Source of the DNA: Verrucomicrobiaceae bacterium | GTDB lineage: Bacteria > Verrucomicrobiota > Verrucomicrobiia > Verrucomicrobiales > Akkermansiaceae | Length of the DNA stretch: 64,000 bases | Direction of reading: 5' to 3' | Assembly (NCBI GenBank): GCA_027485615.1 | Contig: JAIXQS010000011.1 | Coordinates: forward strand, 1-64,000 | Shown here: one piece after another, positions 53,064 through 61,864 of the stretch | How the letters are laid out: each line of letters starts with the position of its first letter | Numbering within the stretch: position 1 is the stretch's first letter | Notes under the pieces: model-generated | The model's input: only the letters and a program-made list of their open reading frames with translations | Told to the model about the DNA's origin: nothing | Database searches by the model: none | Position numbers and translations under genes: made by a program

Positions 53064-53780
53064 TTATTCAAGGAGCAGCGACCATTCGCCCTGCCTGTCG
53101 TTGTCCTCGGCACCAATCCAGATGTTCGAGATTTTCAATTGGACACCTAGCACTACGAGTGCGGCCACCAGGCCTACACCTGCGAGAATCTTGGTGAAAG
53201 TGTCCGCCCCGGTCTCGTCTTCAGCCTCCTCCATGGTGGAGAGAGTCGGCTTTTGGGTGGCGGGTGCGCTGGTTGGGCTGAGAGGCTTGGTTGGCGGATT
53301 GAGTGCAACGGTAGCCTTTGGCAGCGAGACGGTGGCGGCACCTGCTACAGGGAGAGGCGTGTTGGCCGTTTTCAGCGCGATGGTGGGGGCGCCCGAACCT
53401 GGGAGCGGGGTGTTTGCCGTCTTGAGCGCGATGGTTGGCGCTCCGACCGGTGCGTTGGTGGTGGCCAGCCTAATGGTGGGAGCTCCCACGGTCGGGGCGC
53501 CGGCCGTGCGAAGCGGGATCGTGGGTGCCGGGGCGGGTGGTTTCATCGTGGTCGGAGCACCCGATGGCGGCTGAATCATGGGCGGTTTGGTAGCGGCAGG
53601 GGCAGGCGGCGCGATGGGAGGGGTAGGCGGCGTGATCGTGGGAGCCGGGTTGGCAGGCAGCGTGGCGGATGGGATGGCCGGCGGGGCATCGGCGGCCTTG
53701 AGGGTCACGCGGACGGTTTCCTTTTTCAAGGGCACACTCGAGGTTTGTTTGGACGGGGCTTTGTTTTCGTTATCGCTCAT
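53064..53780 (-). CDS. Pro/Ala/Thr-rich membrane protein with tandem repeats
   Basis: 238 aa. N-terminal charged segment (PLKKETVRVTLKA), then a long low-complexity Pro/Ala/Thr region with about 16-residue repeats (GAPTIALKTANTPLP twice and degenerate copies GAPTIRLATTNAP, GAATVSLPKATVALN). After an acidic EEAEDETGAD stretch comes a single transmembrane helix (ILAGVGLVAALVVLGVQLKI) and a short outward tail. Similar N-terminal LKKETVRxTL motifs occur in other Verrucomicrobiota proteins as I recall them; function unknown. Confidence 0.75.
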   Translation of the reverse strand: MSDNENKAPSKQTSSVPLKKETVRVTLKAADAPPAIPSATLPANPAPTITPPTPPIAPPAPAATKPPMIQPPSGAPTTMKPPAPAPTIPLRTAGAPTVGAPTIRLATTNAPVGAPTIALKTANTPLPGSGAPTIALKTANTPLPVAGAATVSLPKATVALNPPTKPLSPTSAPATQKPTLSTMEEAEDETGADTFTKILAGVGLVAALVVLGVQLKISNIWIGAEDNDRQGEWSLLLE

Positions 53781-53874
53781 GCGTTTGGTTTTTCACTATC
53801 AGGAAAAGTAAGGGTGGAGGGCTTGCTCATGTCAAACCCGCAAGTTCGGATTCCTGCGAAAATTTCAAAAAAGA

Positions 53875-54993
53875 TCAGGCGAAAATCCTCTCGAACATCC
53901 AGAACAGGCCGGCAGAGGCGATCAGGACGGAGCCGCCAAGCTGGATTTTATCCGTCCATTTTCGCAACGGCCATAGGATGAGGGTCGCGATGGCGAGCAC
54001 GGAGAGCTGGGCGAGCTCCACCCCGACATTGAAACCGATCAGTGGCAGGGCGAGATCCTTACCCTCGAGGTTGCCAAGTTTTTCCAGCAACACTCCGGCG
54101 AAACCGAGGCCGTGCAGCAGGCCGAAACCAAAGACCAGATAAAGCCGCGAAGGTTTCAGTTTCCGCACCAGCAGGTTTTCGATACCGATCCAAGCGATGC
54201 TGGCTGCGATGAGGATTTCCACGGGCCGCGAAGGCAGACTGATCAGGCCGAAAACGGCGAGAGCGAGCGAGATGGAATGAGCCGTTGTAAACAAGAGAGA
54301 TTGCCCAAGGAGCGGCTTGAGTCGCGGTGCTAGAAGGAACAGGCCGAGAATGAAAAGAAGGTGGTCGAGTCCCAGCGGGACGACATGCCGGAAACCCGAA
54401 ATGATCCAGTTCTCCGTTTGTGCAGCGCGCGTTGGCGTGGCGTTCGGCCTGTCCTGTCCTTCCGGGACTTTCAGCAGCACCGCCGACATGCCGGACGAGA
54501 TCGGGAAAACGTTGGGCATGTTCGTCCCCTCCTCAAAAATGATGTAGAGATCGGATTGCAGCTCGTCTTTCCAGAAGGCGGAGAAGTTACCTGGGCCGGG
54601 CAGGGCGGGGGTGGTGATCTCGACCTTCATCAGCGCCCAGCCTCCCTCTTCGGGTGGTAAGACAAGCGGCGATTTCTCGAAATCGGGGAAGCGGATGTCC
54701 CATTTCAGCTCTTTGCCGTTGTAATCAAGCTTTAGCAGTTTGCGCATCGTCTCCTCCGCGACACGCGCATACCGCGCGTGGGTCGCGGGTGTTGCGTCCA
54801 TCACGTCTTTGCGGAAAAGCGGCGGCGCATTCTCCACTCCGCGCGACTCGGGCATCATGTAGGCGATGTCCAGCAAGCCCTCCAGTTTCCATTTCCCATC
54901 CGTCTGGAGGAGTTCGAGCTCCACCGTATCGACCTGATGGGCGCTCGCGGCGGTGATACCGAAAAGAAGGGCGAGTATGATGCGTTTGATCAT
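53875..54993 (-). CDS. HupE/UreJ-like membrane protein with extracytoplasmic domain
   Basis: 372 aa. Signal peptide ending in ASA with mature HQVDTVELELL, a soluble domain to about residue 185, then six to seven helices with GLDHLLFILGLFLLAP, TTAHSISLALA and LLHGLGFAGVL: the HupE/UreJ_2 pattern (His/Asp/Gly in helices, metal transport or sensing). HupE family members carry Ni2+/Co2+ in other bacteria; metal identity here is not shown. ATG 54993 puts the signal peptide at the N-terminus. Confidence 0.8.
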   Translation of the reverse strand: MIKRIILALLFGITAASAHQVDTVELELLQTDGKWKLEGLLDIAYMMPESRGVENAPPLFRKDVMDATPATHARYARVAEETMRKLLKLDYNGKELKWDIRFPDFEKSPLVLPPEEGGWALMKVEITTPALPGPGNFSAFWKDELQSDLYIIFEEGTNMPNVFPISSGMSAVLLKVPEGQDRPNATPTRAAQTENWIISGFRHVVPLGLDHLLFILGLFLLAPRLKPLLGQSLLFTTAHSISLALAVFGLISLPSRPVEILIAASIAWIGIENLLVRKLKPSRLYLVFGFGLLHGLGFAGVLLEKLGNLEGKDLALPLIGFNVGVELAQLSVLAIATLILWPLRKWTDKIQLGGSVLIASAGLFWMFERIFA

Positions 54994-55015
54994 GTCGGGA
55001 GCTGTGAAAAACGCT

Positions 55016-55315
55016 TCAGAGGGCGAACTCCCCGTCTTCATCCACTCCGTGCCAGCCCAGGCGACCGAAGGCGCGGTGGATGCACTGCACGAGTTCGCCG
55101 TCTTCCTCCCCTTCGGCGTGCTCGATGGTCGCGGATGAGCTAAGGCCCCTGTTCGACTCGATGCTGATCACCGAGTTGTATCCATCCAGGTAAATCCAGT
55201 CACCCCACGCCTTCGATTCGAGTCGCGGATCGAGGTGTTCTTTTTTGAGCGAGTCCAACACTTCGGTGAGAGTGCTGGGGGCGGAGGTGTCGGAGAGTTG
55301 CAAGAGGGTTTCCAT
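55016..55315 (-). CDS. Hypothetical soluble protein
   Basis: 99 aa, acidic. METLLQLSDTSAPSTLTEVL helical start, then beta stretches DWIYLDGYNSVISIES and SSSATIEHAEGEEDG. No signal peptide. Start ATG 55315. 22 bp upstream of the HupE-like gene on the same strand. Family not recognised. Confidence 0.6.
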   Translation of the reverse strand: METLLQLSDTSAPSTLTEVLDSLKKEHLDPRLESKAWGDWIYLDGYNSVISIESNRGLSSSATIEHAEGEEDGELVQCIHRAFGRLGWHGVDEDGEFAL

Positions 55316-55467
55316 TCGGAACAATGTGGCTGCCAGAAGATAAGCGAAGCGCTTATCACGGTCTAGGAGGAAGTGGGAATTCCTCCTAGATCCTCTCTGA
55401 AAGGATGCTTTGCCGGGTTGCGTTGACCTGCATAGGCTTCCTACCAAGAAACATTCAGCCCTTTGAC

Positions 55468-56829
55468 ATGAGAAATCCCACGCTATCACGCGCATTGTCA
55501 GCGCTCTTGGCTGCCGTCGTTTTCGGAAGCGCCTACGGAAAGGAAAAACCCAACGTCGTCATCCTCTATGCCGACGACTGGCGTTTCGATACGCTCGGCT
55601 GCGCTGGCAACCCCATAGTCAAGACGCCGAACCTCGACGCGCTCGCCAAGGAGGGGGTCCGTTTCACCCGGAACTGCGTCACCACCTCGATCTGCGGAGT
55701 GAGCCGCGCCACGCTGTTCACCGGACAATGGATGTCGCGCCACGGCAACCGCGGCTTCAACGCCTTCGACACCGCATGGGAGCAAACTTATCCCGGACTG
55801 CTGCGCGACAACGGCTACTGGGTCGGACACATCGGCAAGTGGCACAACGGCAAATTTCCCGCCGATAAATACGATTTCGGCACCGCCTATTCCGGCACGC
55901 ACTGGATGAAGGATGCCGACGGCGGAAAGATCCACGTCACGAAAAAGAACGAGAACGACGCCATGGAGTTCCTTGCGAAACGACCGCAAGACAAGCCCTT
56001 CGCGCTCACCCTCGCGTTCTTCGCGACACACGCCGAGGATCACAACCCGGAGCAATTCCTCCCACAGCCGGAAAGCCTCTCCCTCTACAACGACATCGAG
56101 ATCCCCGTTCCCAAGAACGCCACAAAGGAATCATGGGAACGCTTGCCTGATTTTTTCACGGATAAGAACGAAGGCCGCATCCGCTGGACATGGCGCTTCG
56201 ACACGCCGGAGAAATACCAGGAGATGATGAAAAACTACTATCGCCTCGCCACCGAGGTGGATGCCGCCTGCGGCAAGGTCATCGCCGAGCTGAAACGCCA
56301 GGGCATCTACGACAACACCCTCGTCATTTTCACCACCGACAACGGTTACTTCCACGGCGAGCACGGCCTTGCCGACAAATGGTATCCGCACCAGGAAAGC
56401 ATCCGCGTCCCCCTCATCATCCGCGATCCCCGCATGCCTTCGGAAAAACGCGGCACGACGAACGACGCATTCACGCTCAACGTCGATCTCGCCCCCACCG
56501 TCCTCGCCTCCACCGGCATCACCGCGCCCGCCACGATGCAGGGCCGTGATATCGCCCCGCTCTATCTAACAGACGGCATGGACGACTGGCGCACCGGGTT
56601 TTTCTACGAGCACCCCACTCTCCCCGGCAAGGTCGACATCCCGGGCTCCGAGGCGCTCGTCCGCAAGGGCTGGAAATACATGTTCTGGCCGGATGCGGAT
56701 CTCGAACAGCTCTTCGATCTCACCGCCGATCCCGTCGAGGAAAACGATCTCGCCTCCGATCCCGCGCAGAAAGATCGTCTTGCCGAGATGCGCATCCGTT
56801 TCAACGAACTGAAACAACAAGCGAAATGA
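55468..56829 (+). CDS. Sulfatase (S1 family)
   Basis: 453 aa. Signal peptide ([19 protein letters not shown]); metal-binding YADDWRFD (Asp36/37); sulfatase signature [16 protein letters not shown] with Cys76 and Arg80; later metal ligands in [13 protein letters not shown]. Cys76 would be matured to formylglycine by an FGE not present here. The motif reads C-G-V-S-R, with Val where Pro or Ala is usual. Likely cleaves sulfate from a polysaccharide in the periplasm. ATG 55468. Ends ATGA-overlapping the next gene. Confidence 0.9.
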   Translation: MRNPTLSRALSALLAAVVFGSAYGKEKPNVVILYADDWRFDTLGCAGNPIVKTPNLDALAKEGVRFTRNCVTTSICGVSRATLFTGQWMSRHGNRGFNAFDTAWEQTYPGLLRDNGYWVGHIGKWHNGKFPADKYDFGTAYSGTHWMKDADGGKIHVTKKNENDAMEFLAKRPQDKPFALTLAFFATHAEDHNPEQFLPQPESLSLYNDIEIPVPKNATKESWERLPDFFTDKNEGRIRWTWRFDTPEKYQEMMKNYYRLATEVDAACGKVIAELKRQGIYDNTLVIFTTDNGYFHGEHGLADKWYPHQESIRVPLIIRDPRMPSEKRGTTNDAFTLNVDLAPTVLASTGITAPATMQGRDIAPLYLTDGMDDWRTGFFYEHPTLPGKVDIPGSEALVRKGWKYMFWPDADLEQLFDLTADPVEENDLASDPAQKDRLAEMRIRFNELKQQAK

Positions 56830-59207
56830 GAACCCATCTCCTCTTGCTCGCCGCGCTGCTCCAGTCCGCCGCCGCAGAGCCCGTTTCCCTCAGCGGCATC
56901 TACCCGCACCTCACCATGTTCAACGAACAGGGAGAATGCGGCACCGGCGGCGTCGTCCCATGGCGGGGAAAACTCTGGGTCATCACCTACGCCCCGCACC
57001 AACCGAAGGGCAGCGATGACAAGCTTTACTCCGTTTCCCCGGATCTCATCCAGACCATCCACCCGGAAAGCATCGGCGGCACCCCCGCGAACCGCATGAT
57101 CCACCGCGAGTCGGGCCAGCTCTTCATCGGTCCCTACGCCGTGGACGCGGCCTCCAAAGTACGGGCCATCCCGTACACCACCATGTTCGGCCGCCCGACC
57201 GGCACCGCCCGCCACCTCACCGATCCCGCCGGGAAAGTCGTCACCGCCACCATGGAGGAGGGCATCTACGAGATCGGCGCGAAAGACCTCAAGGTCACCG
57301 AGCTATGGGGCGATGAGGCGAACGAGGCCAGCCCCCGCAAGGCCAACCTCCCCGGCTACCACGGCAAGGGCTTCTACTCCGGCCAGGGCGTTTACGTTTA
57401 CTCGAATAACGGCGAATACGGCACCGAAGCGAAAACGAAACCCGAAACCCCCTCCGGCGTCCTCGCCGAGTGGGATGGCAAAGCCGACAAATGGACTGTC
57501 GTACGCCGCAACCAGTTCACCGAAGTCACCGGCCCCGGCGGCATCCACGGCAGCGAAAACCCCGCCACCGATCCCATCTGGGCCGTCGGCTGGGACCATC
57601 GCTCCCTCCTGCTCGGCGTCCGCATGCCGGAGACCGGATGGTCCTTCTACCGCCTGCCGAAAGGTTCCCACTCCTACGACGGCGCCCACGGCTGGAACAC
57701 CGAATGGCCGCGCATCCGCGAGATCGGTGAGGAGGATTTCCTCATGACCATGCACGGCACCTTCTGGAAATTCCCGCCCACCTTCACCCCGAAAAACTCC
57801 GCCGGAATCTCCCCGCGCTCGAACTACCTGAAAGTCATCGGCGACTTCGCCGAGTGGAACGGCAAGATCGTCATGGGCTGCGACGACACCGCGAAATTGG
57901 AATTCCTCAACAAGCGCAAAGCCAAAGGCCACGTTCCAGAGCCCCAATCCCAATCCAACCTCTGGTTCGTCGAAAAAGCGCAGCTCGACCAGCTCGGCCC
58001 CGTCATCGGTCGCGGCGCCGTCTGGGTGGATGAGCCGGTGAAAAAAGGCACGCCCTCCGACGCCTACCTCTTCTCCGGTTACCAGCGCCGCGCCCTCCAT
58101 CTCACCCACAGTGCCGGCGAAAAAGTCACCTTCCTCATCGAGATCGACCGCAAAGGCAACGGCGAATGGACACCTTTTGGTGATCTCACTGTCCCATCAT
58201 CGGGGTATTTGCACGCCCCCTTTCCGGAGACATGGAAAGCCGCATGGATCCGCATCACTTCCACCGTCGATCTCGCTAAAGCCTCCGCTGTTTTCACCTA
58301 CCACAACCCCGACACCCGCACCCCCGAGGCTGATGCCATCTTCGCCGGAATCGCCAAGCCCGGTGCCCCCCACACCAATGGCTTCGTCCACGCATTAGGC
58401 GATGGCGGAGGCAAGCTCGCCTTCGAGGCTTACGACGTCGATGGAAGGAAACCCATCGGAACCTATGAACTCGACGCCGAGCTGAAACTCAAGCCTCACG
58501 GACCCATCACCACGGGATTGGTTCGCATCCCCGCCGGCATCCTCACCGTCGATGCCGCCTCCGTCCTCTACATCGACGACAAAGGCAAACCCTGGCGCTT
58601 GCCCAAAGGCGATCCCGCCCTCGACACCCACACCTACCGCGTCTGCCGCGAAGTCGCCACCGAGCGCGACCTCTTCAACGCCGCCGGCACCTTCTACGAG
58701 CTCCCCGCCGAGAACGCCGGCGGCTTCGCCAAAGTCCGCCCCGTCGCCACCCACAACCGCCTCATCCACGATTATTGCTCCTACCGCGGCCTCTTCGTCG
58801 TCTCCGGCATCGCGGACAGCGCAGCGGAAAGCCCCCACATCATCCGCTCCGCCGATGGCAAGACCGCCCTCTGGGCCGGGGCCATCGATGACATCTGGAA
58901 ACTCGGCAAACCGCGCGGCCATGGCGGCCCGTGGTGGGGGAGCAAAGTGAAAAAGGCCATCCCCTCCGATCCCTACCTCATGACCGCCTACGACCGGAAA
59001 ACCCTCATCCTCGCCGCCGACAAGGAAACCACCCTCACCGCCGAGATCGACATCACCGGCGAAGGCCGCTGGGCCGTTTACCAAACCTTCGCCGTAAAAC
59101 ACGACGCCGAAACCACCCACACTTTCCCCGAGGAATTCCAAGCCTACTGGATCCGCTTCAAATCCTCCGAAGACTGCACCGCCACCGCCCAGCTCGTTTA
59201 CGAATAG
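56826..59207 (+). CDS. Large secreted protein with duplicated C-terminal modules
   Basis: 793 aa. Signal peptide ([16 protein letters not shown]). Two halves repeat each other: about residues 404-495 ([20 protein letters not shown] ... [10 protein letters not shown]) and about 707-793 ([20 protein letters not shown] ... [10 protein letters not shown]), each preceded by a beta-rich stretch with matching words. Beta-propeller or beta-sandwich architecture is likely. No catalytic motif recognised. Translationally coupled to the sulfatase (ATGA), so both probably act on the same sulfated glycan. Confidence 0.8.
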   Translation: MRTHLLLLAALLQSAAAEPVSLSGIYPHLTMFNEQGECGTGGVVPWRGKLWVITYAPHQPKGSDDKLYSVSPDLIQTIHPESIGGTPANRMIHRESGQLFIGPYAVDAASKVRAIPYTTMFGRPTGTARHLTDPAGKVVTATMEEGIYEIGAKDLKVTELWGDEANEASPRKANLPGYHGKGFYSGQGVYVYSNNGEYGTEAKTKPETPSGVLAEWDGKADKWTVVRRNQFTEVTGPGGIHGSENPATDPIWAVGWDHRSLLLGVRMPETGWSFYRLPKGSHSYDGAHGWNTEWPRIREIGEEDFLMTMHGTFWKFPPTFTPKNSAGISPRSNYLKVIGDFAEWNGKIVMGCDDTAKLEFLNKRKAKGHVPEPQSQSNLWFVEKAQLDQLGPVIGRGAVWVDEPVKKGTPSDAYLFSGYQRRALHLTHSAGEKVTFLIEIDRKGNGEWTPFGDLTVPSSGYLHAPFPETWKAAWIRITSTVDLAKASAVFTYHNPDTRTPEADAIFAGIAKPGAPHTNGFVHALGDGGGKLAFEAYDVDGRKPIGTYELDAELKLKPHGPITTGLVRIPAGILTVDAASVLYIDDKGKPWRLPKGDPALDTHTYRVCREVATERDLFNAAGTFYELPAENAGGFAKVRPVATHNRLIHDYCSYRGLFVVSGIADSAAESPHIIRSADGKTALWAGAIDDIWKLGKPRGHGGPWWGSKVKKAIPSDPYLMTAYDRKTLILAADKETTLTAEIDITGEGRWAVYQTFAVKHDAETTHTFPEEFQAYWIRFKSSEDCTATAQLVYE

Positions 59208-59301
59208 TCCGTTTGGCAAACGGGCTATGGCCTGCCTTTTCATTGGCGCTTGATTCTCCGGGGCGGGCTGAAGACCCGTGGTCCTCCTGCCGTGTGATAC
59301 T

Positions 59302-61776
59302 TCATTTTGTGACGATCATTTCTACGGCGACGGGGGAGAGCTTTGCGGACTCCAGCCAGACGCTCATGTGGCCTGTGGGAGGCGCGGCTTTGCCACGGTG
59401 TCCGTTCCGGCGGAGAAAGCTTTTCACGGCGATGGTGACCTTGCCGGACTCGAACTCGGGCATGAGATCATTGAGGATGAGCGCGCCGCGCGTCTGGCCG
59501 CCGCTCTTGTAGTAGCCGCCGGTGGCTTCGCTGACGAGCTTGCCGTTCAGGTAGAGGGCGTAGCCTTCGCCCGACCAACCGTGGCCCGCGCCGCCGACCA
59601 CGATGCGGTAGCGGTGATCGGAATCGAGCTTGGGCACCTCGAAGGTCTGGCGCATAAGCAGGACTTCCTTGTCCCAGAGTGTGGCGGGCGTGACGTTGCA
59701 TCCGCAATGGGGAACATCGCAGCTCGGGATCAGCGCCTCAAGCTTGCCGTCATTCTGGCCGAAGGGAGCCTTGGCGGTTTTCCATCCGGCTTTCGCGGCA
59801 TCGAAATCAGCGGCGAACCAGTTTTCCGAACCGGCGGGGAGCGTGACGGGGCGGTAGCGGTCGCCTTCCGGCCCGGTCTTTTTCTCGGCGGGATCGAAGG
59901 TCAGGAACGACCACTCGGCGTCTTTCATCTCCGGGCCGAAGGGTTTCCAGTTGAACTCATCAATGCCGACGAGTTCGTAGAAGGAGATCATCTGGTCGAG
60001 CTGGGACTCGATGATCGGCGAGGGCTTGGCGGGCTTTTCACCGCTGAGGATGTTCTCCAACGGCAGGCCGCGGCGCAGGTAGGAGGGGACGTTGGCGGCG
60101 CTCAGTGCGAACTCCGGCAGCAGCCCGTCCATGATGATGGGCTTGATCGCGGGGATCATGGGTTTCACCTCGGAGGCGGTGGACGGCTGCATGTAAGGCG
60201 GGGCGTCCACCGCCTTCACCATGCCGGGCTCGGGGTATTCCGCCTTGCCGCCTTTCAGCCCGACCATCGCGCGGCCGAGGGCGTCGCCGACGAGCATGTA
60301 GGTCTCGGCGTTGTGGTTGTAGTGGTAGCCCTGGTTCTTGGGGGAAATGCTGGAGTCGCGCCAGAACGGGCGGGTATCGACGGTTTTCACGGTTCCGGCG
60401 AGCTCGGGGTGGCGTTTCGGATCGGAGACGTTGAGCTGCGCCTGGGCGATGAGCAGGGCGTTGCCCTCGGTGCCCTGGCTGCCGCAACCGGTGCCGACCA
60501 CGAAATGGGCTTTCGGCGCGTTGAACTCCTTGCGCCATGCCTTGATGAGATTCGCGAGGTTTTCCTCATAGCGGGCGGTGTGTGCCGCGCTGCCGCTGTC
60601 CTTGTGACCCTGCCACCACGCGAAGCCCGCCACTTCGTATCCCTGATCCTTGAACTGCGGGTAGCGCTCGCCGAAATTGTCCAGCACGGCGCGGATGGAA
60701 GCGGTGTAGTCGTCGTATTGCTTGCCGGCGTACCACTCGCCCTCCTTTGGTTTCCTGATCGTGCCGTCGGCGTCCATGGTCTCGCCGTAGCCGGGATATT
60801 CCGTGCCTTCGAAGGTGTAGCGCTCGCTGCCGGGCGGCAGGACATCCCAGCCGAGGCTGCGGTTGCCGATATCGGCCTTCATCACGATGACCGGCTCGTC
60901 GTGGAAAGTGCCCATCACGAAACCGAAGCCCAGCTCGGGGCCGAAGGTGGGGCCGCAGGCATCGACGCCGTGTGGGGCGCTGCTGCCCTTGCCCATGTAG
61001 GCGTCGTTGAGGAAAACGTCGGGGCGCTTCACCCATGAGCCGTCCTCCGCGCGGAGATATCGGAAGCGCCCCAGCTCATCGACCACGTGGCCGAGATCAC
61101 CGAAGGCCCGGAGATCCACCTGCTCCAGCCACAAGGCTGCCGATCCGCCTTTCAAGTAGGTGATGCGCAGCGGGGTGCGCTGGCCTTTTTTCAATGCGAC
61201 CTTGGTGACGGTGGCGGCGCCTTCGCCGTCCTTGCGGTAGGCTTCCCTGCCATCGAGTTCCGCGATGGCCTGCGCGCTGGATTCGAAACCGGCGTGAAGC
61301 TCGTAGTTTCCGTCGAAGGGGACATCGATGAACGCGTCCACGACCACATGATGCGGGCCGTCGATGGAGGGAAGCGTGGCGGAGGTGTCGCCGAGGGCTA
61401 CGCTTCCTTTTTTCGCGGGCAACATTTTCAAAAGATCCGCCTTGGCATCGTAGGCACCTGCGAAGACGGAGGCGGTGGCGTCATGCACGCCGAATTTCAG
61501 CAAGGCGGAGCTTGCGACAGGCAGCGCGACGTTCTGCGCGGTGGGATCGGCGGAGAGGAAAATTTTCGCGTATTGCGGGGCGCCCGGTTTCACGGCGCCG
61601 AAGCCGAGCGAGTTCGACTGGCCGGACTGGATGTAGATCTTCACCGGCTTGTCGGTGGCGGCCGGTTTCGCGTCGGCGGGCGGGAGATCTACGGGGATCA
61701 CCTGGGCGGCGGCATGGAGCGCCGAGAATGCGGCGAGAAAAATCAGGGCGAGGCCTGTGCGGTGATTCGGTTTCAT
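59302..61776 (-). CDS. SGNH carbohydrate esterase (sialate O-acetylesterase-like) with inserted domain
   Basis: 824 aa. Signal peptide (LALIFLAAFSALHAAAQ). SGNH block I QSGQSNSLGF with Ser54 near the N-terminus, and the late catalytic YHYNHNAETYMLVG near residue 482. Between them, about residues 75-235 look like a PA14/beta-sandwich insert (DAFIDVPFDGNYELHAGFES). The C-terminal 250 aa add another carbohydrate-binding-like region. Removes acetyl groups from polysaccharides; exact substrate unknown. Convergent with the sulfatase pair, forming a glycan-degradation island. Confidence 0.82.
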   Translation of the reverse strand: MKPNHRTGLALIFLAAFSALHAAAQVIPVDLPPADAKPAATDKPVKIYIQSGQSNSLGFGAVKPGAPQYAKIFLSADPTAQNVALPVASSALLKFGVHDATASVFAGAYDAKADLLKMLPAKKGSVALGDTSATLPSIDGPHHVVVDAFIDVPFDGNYELHAGFESSAQAIAELDGREAYRKDGEGAATVTKVALKKGQRTPLRITYLKGGSAALWLEQVDLRAFGDLGHVVDELGRFRYLRAEDGSWVKRPDVFLNDAYMGKGSSAPHGVDACGPTFGPELGFGFVMGTFHDEPVIVMKADIGNRSLGWDVLPPGSERYTFEGTEYPGYGETMDADGTIRKPKEGEWYAGKQYDDYTASIRAVLDNFGERYPQFKDQGYEVAGFAWWQGHKDSGSAAHTARYEENLANLIKAWRKEFNAPKAHFVVGTGCGSQGTEGNALLIAQAQLNVSDPKRHPELAGTVKTVDTRPFWRDSSISPKNQGYHYNHNAETYMLVGDALGRAMVGLKGGKAEYPEPGMVKAVDAPPYMQPSTASEVKPMIPAIKPIIMDGLLPEFALSAANVPSYLRRGLPLENILSGEKPAKPSPIIESQLDQMISFYELVGIDEFNWKPFGPEMKDAEWSFLTFDPAEKKTGPEGDRYRPVTLPAGSENWFAADFDAAKAGWKTAKAPFGQNDGKLEALIPSCDVPHCGCNVTPATLWDKEVLLMRQTFEVPKLDSDHRYRIVVGGAGHGWSGEGYALYLNGKLVSEATGGYYKSGGQTRGALILNDLMPEFESGKVTIAVKSFLRRNGHRGKAAPPTGHMSVWLESAKLSPVAVEMIVTK

Positions 61777-61864
61777 GGAGGGTTTGGTGGGAGGTGGATC
61801 TTCCGATACGCGGCGCGGGGGTGATTCTATCCGTTCGCGAGGATTCGGGGTAATTTCCCTGCGA

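Noticed and set aside
59209..59223. Small CCGTTT/AAACGG hairpin after the 793-aa protein as terminator
   Set aside because: Six pairs only and no T-run.
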